Assembly: GCA_035772405.1 (NCBI GenBank)
Contig: JAYKKM010000508.1
Span: 107,001 to 171,000, forward strand
From: Chrysogorgia sp. JL179-B06
Taxonomy: Eukaryota; Cnidaria; Anthozoa; Scleralcyonacea; Chrysogorgiidae
Direction: 5' to 3'
Length of the DNA: 64,000 nt
Positions within the stretch are counted from its first letter, which is position 1, and every line of letters starts with the position of its first letter. Of the stretch, positions 59,845 to 64,000 are shown in pieces. The position numbers were made by a program, and so were the translations under genes. The notes under the pieces are model-generated. The model ran no database searches. It saw only the letters and a list, made by a program, of their open reading frames with translations, and was not told where the DNA came from.

Positions 59845-60072
59845 AACCTATAGGAATTCCTATAGGAACTTAACTATAAATTCCTATAGGATCCTATTGG
59901 AAATTGGCCCGTGAGTCCGTGACCCTATAGGATCCTATAGGAATTCCTATAGGATCCTATAGGAATTTCTATAGGATCCTATAGGAATTCTTATAGGGTC
60001 CTATAGGAATTCATATAGGATCCTATAGGAATTCTTATAGGATCGTATAGGAATTCCTATAGGATCCTATAC
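59845..60072. repeat. CCTATAGGAATTCCTATAGGATC satellite
   Basis: About nine units of nested palindromes (CCTATAGG, GGATCC, GAATTC). The motif is self-complementary, so the tract could form cruciforms. Confidence 0.9.
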
Positions 60073-60279
60073 AAAATCCATATTGGAGATACTACAGGTA
60101 TATACGGTAGATATCCTGCCAATTACACAAATTGAAAAGCCACAATTGAGACAAAAATGTTAGTTAACCAAATGATTTATTCAATTAATTTCTACAGGAA
60201 TAAAAACTTACAATTTCAATAAAGTTAATTGATAACTCCAGTAAAAAATCCCATTTTGATAAACAACCTTAGGGAAACC

Positions 60280-60400
60280 CATACTTAATTGGCCCGGTTG
60301 GAGTTTGAACTGCCATGACCTTATATAGTATAATATATGGTATACTAGTCTGACGCTCTACTGCTTGAGCTACAAGTCAAGTTGGAAGCAGGTGGAATGC
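60280..60400 (-). mobile_element. tRNA-related SINE
   Basis: On the minus strand TAGCTCAAGCAGTAGAGCG fits an A box and GTTCAAACTCC fits a B box, followed by AACCGGGCCAATTAAGTATG. The anticodon arm is replaced by an AT-rich insert (ATATATTATACTATATAA) and the acceptor ends do not pair, so I do not call a functional tRNA. Confidence 0.45.
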
Positions 60401-60539
60401 TGGTACTTGGGTTTATGATATTTTGAAATTATACATCAAGACATTTCTACAACAGTATAACAAATTCACAAGTGTAAATAGAAATGACTATTGTGGTTTT
60501 AGCCTGATGTTAATTCAGCATACATTATTATTTCACTGA

Positions 60540-60604
60540 TGAAGATGATGCTCTCATATTAGTGACCATATTATATGGTCACTAATATGAGAGCATCATC
60601 TTCA
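60540..60604. repeat. Near-perfect 65-bp palindrome
   Basis: TGAAGATGATGCTCTCATAT... and its exact mirror meet at about 60572 with almost no spacer. It could be a solo terminal-repeat scar or a recent fold-back duplication. Confidence 0.9.
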
Positions 60605-60609
60605 TTATA

Positions 60610-61733
60610 TGACACAGTGATATATGCTCTAGTATTTGACAATTAAATACATTCATAATAATGGTCATAGGTATATTGTGGTACTTCAGGAAAATACTGG
60701 TTTTTATCTCATGATGTTAATGGTATACAAGCTGGTATGTTTCAAGCAAATGCCCTTTGTCAGAGAGATGTTTTCTGTGATGAAGGACCTTTTATATTTT
60801 GATTTGTGTAAGCAAATTCAATGTTCTCTTGTCATTAAAACAAGTATTTTCCTGAAGTACCATAACACACCTATTACCATTCTTATTGCACACTTTTGTT
60901 GTACTATTGAGTTTGCTTGAAATACATGCTTACTTTTAGTCTAATAAAAGTTTGAAAACTACAGGTCTACATAATAAAATCTATGTTGTTTGTCACATAG
61001 ACTAAATGTCACTTTTATAATGTTTATATGCTTTGAGCATCCCATTAAAAGGGGCAGCAATGTCTTGTGGCATTCATCCCTATCTTGTTTTGCTTTGGAT
61101 AGTCAAAATCTAACAGGTAGAAAGATGCCAAAAACCCCACAGTAGCTTCCTTCATATCTCTAACATCAGTTTTGAATAAGATCCTTTTTTCCACAATTAC
61201 ATATACAAAATATTTATCAAATACCAGCACTGGTACATTCCCCACTTGTTTTGTACTCCATGTATCTAATCTGGATCTTCATAATCCTTAAAAGAAACAA
61301 ATATTAGTTTAGTACTGTAAATAGAAACAAATGATTTTCTAATTATATTTTAATATCATACAATGTCTAGGAATGAGTTGTGTTAGAACCTGGATGGAAA
61401 ACAAAACTAACTACTTTTCCAAACGTGCAGACATTAAATGTTTTGTTATATTATATCAATCTATTCAGACAACAAAACATCACAAAACAACTTATCCAGT
61501 ACCGTACTAATTAAAATTTGTCCATTTTTTAAACACAATTTTGTTGAAGGGACAGTAAGATGAAAATCATACATCCCAATTTTGCATTTTGCTTAGAAGT
61601 ACTCTCAAAATGATGACGAATAGCATGCTCGCTTGTTGTCAATATCTCATCTTATTGTAGAAATATCCTAGTTTTTGAAAGATGCAAATGAGATACCTTG
61701 CAACATAAATCTGCACAAAAAGAAAAACTAAAT
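60610..61733. other. Host DNA, no supported gene
   Basis: AT-rich. Two short frames (60636-60920 +, 61045-61245 -) look non-coding by composition. GTACTTCAGGAAAATAC and its mirror (about 60679 and 60846) form a loose inverted pair. Confidence 0.4.
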
Positions 61734-61741
61734 GAGTAATA

Positions 61742-62238
61742 CAGTGATGGATCCAGCTTGATCTGGTAGGGGGTGCTAGTGAAGTGAGATCCTGAGGCGT
61801 GGGGCATAACCGAGGCAGGGTGGAGTGCCCCTGAGGCAGCTACAGCAGGGGTCTGGTGGAGCAAAGCCCACCAGAACATTTTTTTATACCTATTAATACC
61901 TATGAATCATATGATAGCTAATATATGAATCATAGGGGGCTTTCCATTTACACGGTCAGACTGGTTAGTCTGGTCAGAATGGACCTCCTCTTGATTAGGC
62001 CCACATTTTCCGGGCAGACCAGCCGCACTCCTCAAACGTATCGTGTTCCATTTAGCAAAATATTGCCGGACAAACCGGTCTGACCGTGTAATTGGAAAGC
62101 CCCAATATATCTACTGTATGAATCATATGATAGCTATGATACCTAAAAACTGAATTTGACAAAGCAATTGGCACCCTCACTGCACCCCCATTGGCCAAGG
62201 CCAGGGGGTGCATATACCCCCCTGTAAATCCATCACTG
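61742..62238. mobile_element. hAT-type non-autonomous element, 497 bp, with 8-bp target duplication
   Basis: Starts CAGTGATGGATCCAG and ends with the mirror of CAGTGATGGATTTAC. GAGTAATA lies directly on both sides (61734-61741 and 62239-62246). An 8-bp duplication and CAGTG termini indicate hAT. It encodes no transposase. A second MITE sits inside at 61935-62103. Confidence 0.88.
61935..62103. mobile_element. MITE nested in the hAT element
   Basis: GGGGCTTTCCATTTACACGG on the left and GGGGCTTTCCAATTACACGG (reverse complement of the right end) on the right, each continuing into TCAGAC(T/C)GGTT. About 168 bp, with no coding frame. Confidence 0.78.
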
Positions 62239-62246
62239 GAGTAATA

Positions 62247-64000
62247 TACCTAGTATACTTAGGATTCTCTCTCAAGGCATCTCATTTGCATTTAAAGAAA
62301 ATATTGACCAAGCCAGAACACCATTCTTCCTTATTTAATAATGTGAATAAAGTACAGTTTTAGATGGTAATTTAACATAAATAATGGTAGGCTGAAAACC
62401 AAGGTGAGATGATCTAACCATTGAGTCTAGGATGGAGTACCGTACTGCTACATGTTAATGTTTTAAATTTGTCAGAGTGTACACAGTCTTTGACAAACTT
62501 AAAACATAAACAGGTACCCCAGTCAAGGAGTTGGTGAAGTCGGTGTACTGTGCATCCACTGAACACCCAGTTTTTGTCGGTAAGGAGAAAAAATTTTCAA
62601 ATTATTTAAAAATCATACAGATTTTTGAAGGTATATACAGTACTTTATGTATATGCTCTTTCACAAGCATAATAAAAAATTTATTAGTTGATAAAATAAA
62701 CTCAAACTTACCAAAATAAGCAAAATAAATTTTTCCAGCTGCTCTTATCTTAGTTTTATTTAAGCAGGAATGGCAACTTCATCTAGAAACAACCTAATTA
62801 AAATACAGAATTAGATAATGGTTGCAACCACTCAACCAATCCATGTTGAGTATTCCACTGCTCTATACCCATAGTGCTTTAATTCATGATTAGACAGGTT
62901 AATAGTGAACTCTATATAGTATATAGAGTAGAGTCCACTAAAATATCTTTTGTTTTCTTTTGTCATAGCACAGTGGATTCTATATACTGTAGAGTTCACT
63001 AATGAATTCAATAATGATTCTAAATACAATGCCATTACTCTCTGAATTTGTGCTTTTCAGCAAGGATTTAAATGACCTTAGAAATTCCCTTTTGTTGATT
63101 GTTGTTCATACTCTTAATCATTATCACAAACAAATAAAAGGTTATATAAACGGTTATTCCCGATAAATATTTGTATAACATACCGTTTTGTTTCCTGAGA
63201 CCAGATAAAGGATCAGGATGGGCTTTCTCGATCATTCAAATTATTTTGATTAATAGACACTTGATTATCCACATTTCAATTGAAAAATAACTCTTCTCAC
63301 ACAATGGAATACTCTAAGACAAAGGTTTTGATAAGATAAGTTCAGGACAACTATTTGATTTGCTTCAAACGTTCAGATGCATTTAGGAGCTATATAAGTC
63401 TCACTCTGATCTACTATAAATATATTACCTTCGTCTTCGAACTTTGCTGAAAGCCTCAAAACGCATCACTGCCGTATTTACCCTCGCAGCCAGTATTTTG
63501 TAAGATCGACGAATAATTGATGATCAGCCACTTCTTTAGAATTGGTAACACAAAAAGCAATAAAGAATCCAAGACACAAACCACGAGAGATTCAAAATTT
63601 CAAATATGGCGCAGCAACATTAACTCGCTAGGACCTCTGGGAAATGTCCATATACCCTTCACCAATCCCTTCACAATCCCTATACTTCCCTGCAATCCCA
63701 GCCAAAACATTGCTAAAGATGCCACAGAAGGCTACCTGTGGAGGAGGCTAGTAGAAATTATATATAATATCAGCATAATGTCAAGTTGAGCGAGCCAGTG
63801 TATCTTGCTGGTTTATAAAGCTCTCCGGTGAGGGGGAGGGGATTGGGGCGAGCCGCTAGGCTAACTCGAATGACACCAAGACGACTCCGCGTCGCGTTTG
63901 CGCAATGTTTATTCACTTTCAGTTATATACCGGCGGTAATGAGTATGTTGAAATTGACTGAGAAATATGCTATTGTTACAAGTAAATTTCATTGTCGGTA
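62247..64000. other. Host DNA, no supported gene
   Basis: AT-rich up to about 63500. From about 63430 to 63560 and 63600 to 63950 composition rises in GC, with a purine-rich GAGGGGGAGGGGATTGGGGCG block, possibly a promoter region. A TATATAGTATATAGAG / CTCTATATA inverted pair lies near 62910-62935. The frame at 63517-63789 has no recognisable domain. Confidence 0.35.

Noticed and set aside
59603..60072. Terminal inverted repeat of the outer element
   Set aside because: No counterpart exists at the left end (26300-26395), and neither array shares sequence with the inner element's TIRs.

Overview
This looks like nuclear DNA of a marine invertebrate, most likely a cnidarian. The grounds are AT-rich, intron-bearing, repeat-dense flanks holding a 5S-rRNA-derived SINE, a Penelope-like tail with a hammerhead-type motif, hAT-type MITEs, a BEL/Pao retroelement and Polinton relatives. 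The phylum is an inference; no host marker gene identifies the species.

Region 1 (1-26394) is host DNA with few coding exons. It contains a 5S-derived SINE (428-645), several microsatellites and minisatellites, a decayed BEL/Pao pol region on the minus strand (about 11440-16000), a plausible three-exon minus-strand gene of about 92 codons (20506-17067) with a related pair of exons at 6444-4939, hAT-type MITEs with target duplications, and arrays of palindromic TTGGTTA/TAACCAA repeats that end in ACACTGT.

Region 2 (26395-59602) is the main feature: two related Maverick/Polinton-type endogenous DNA viruses, one inserted into the other. The inner element spans 29110-46403 (17,294 bp). It has terminal inverted repeats of 422-428 bp, ends in AG...CT, and is flanked by the 6-bp duplication TAGCCA. 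All 17 of its genes are open. Seven run leftward: an unknown 112-aa protein, an unknown 177-aa protein, packaging ATPase, major capsid protein, a 476-aa membrane protein, retroviral-type integrase with chromodomain, and a putative penton/minor capsid protein. Ten run rightward from a shared 17-bp divergent promoter: a 574-aa membrane protein with repeats, a fibre-like protein, a 166-aa membrane protein, a Bro-N/nuclease/zinc-finger fusion, four small membrane or coiled-coil proteins, a VLTF3-like zinc-ribbon protein, a small zinc-finger protein, and family B DNA polymerase (nine plus polymerase, with the coiled-coil microprotein among the small ones). The outer element is split by this insertion near the 3' end of its own copy of the 476-aa gene. 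It carries the same genes in the same order, but with frameshifts and in-frame stops. Its polymerase is a clearly different version in the opposite orientation, so that module was exchanged. Both ends of the outer element are missing.

Together the inner genes form a virion-type kit (capsid, penton, ATPase, fibre, membrane proteins) plus replication and integration genes (PolB, integrase). Short palindromic hairpins have moved among intergenic and coding positions of the two copies.

Region 3 (59603-64000) is host DNA again, with a second kind of ACACTGT-initiated palindromic array, a CCTATAGGAATT satellite, a tRNA-related SINE, a 65-bp palindrome and an hAT MITE with another MITE nested in it.
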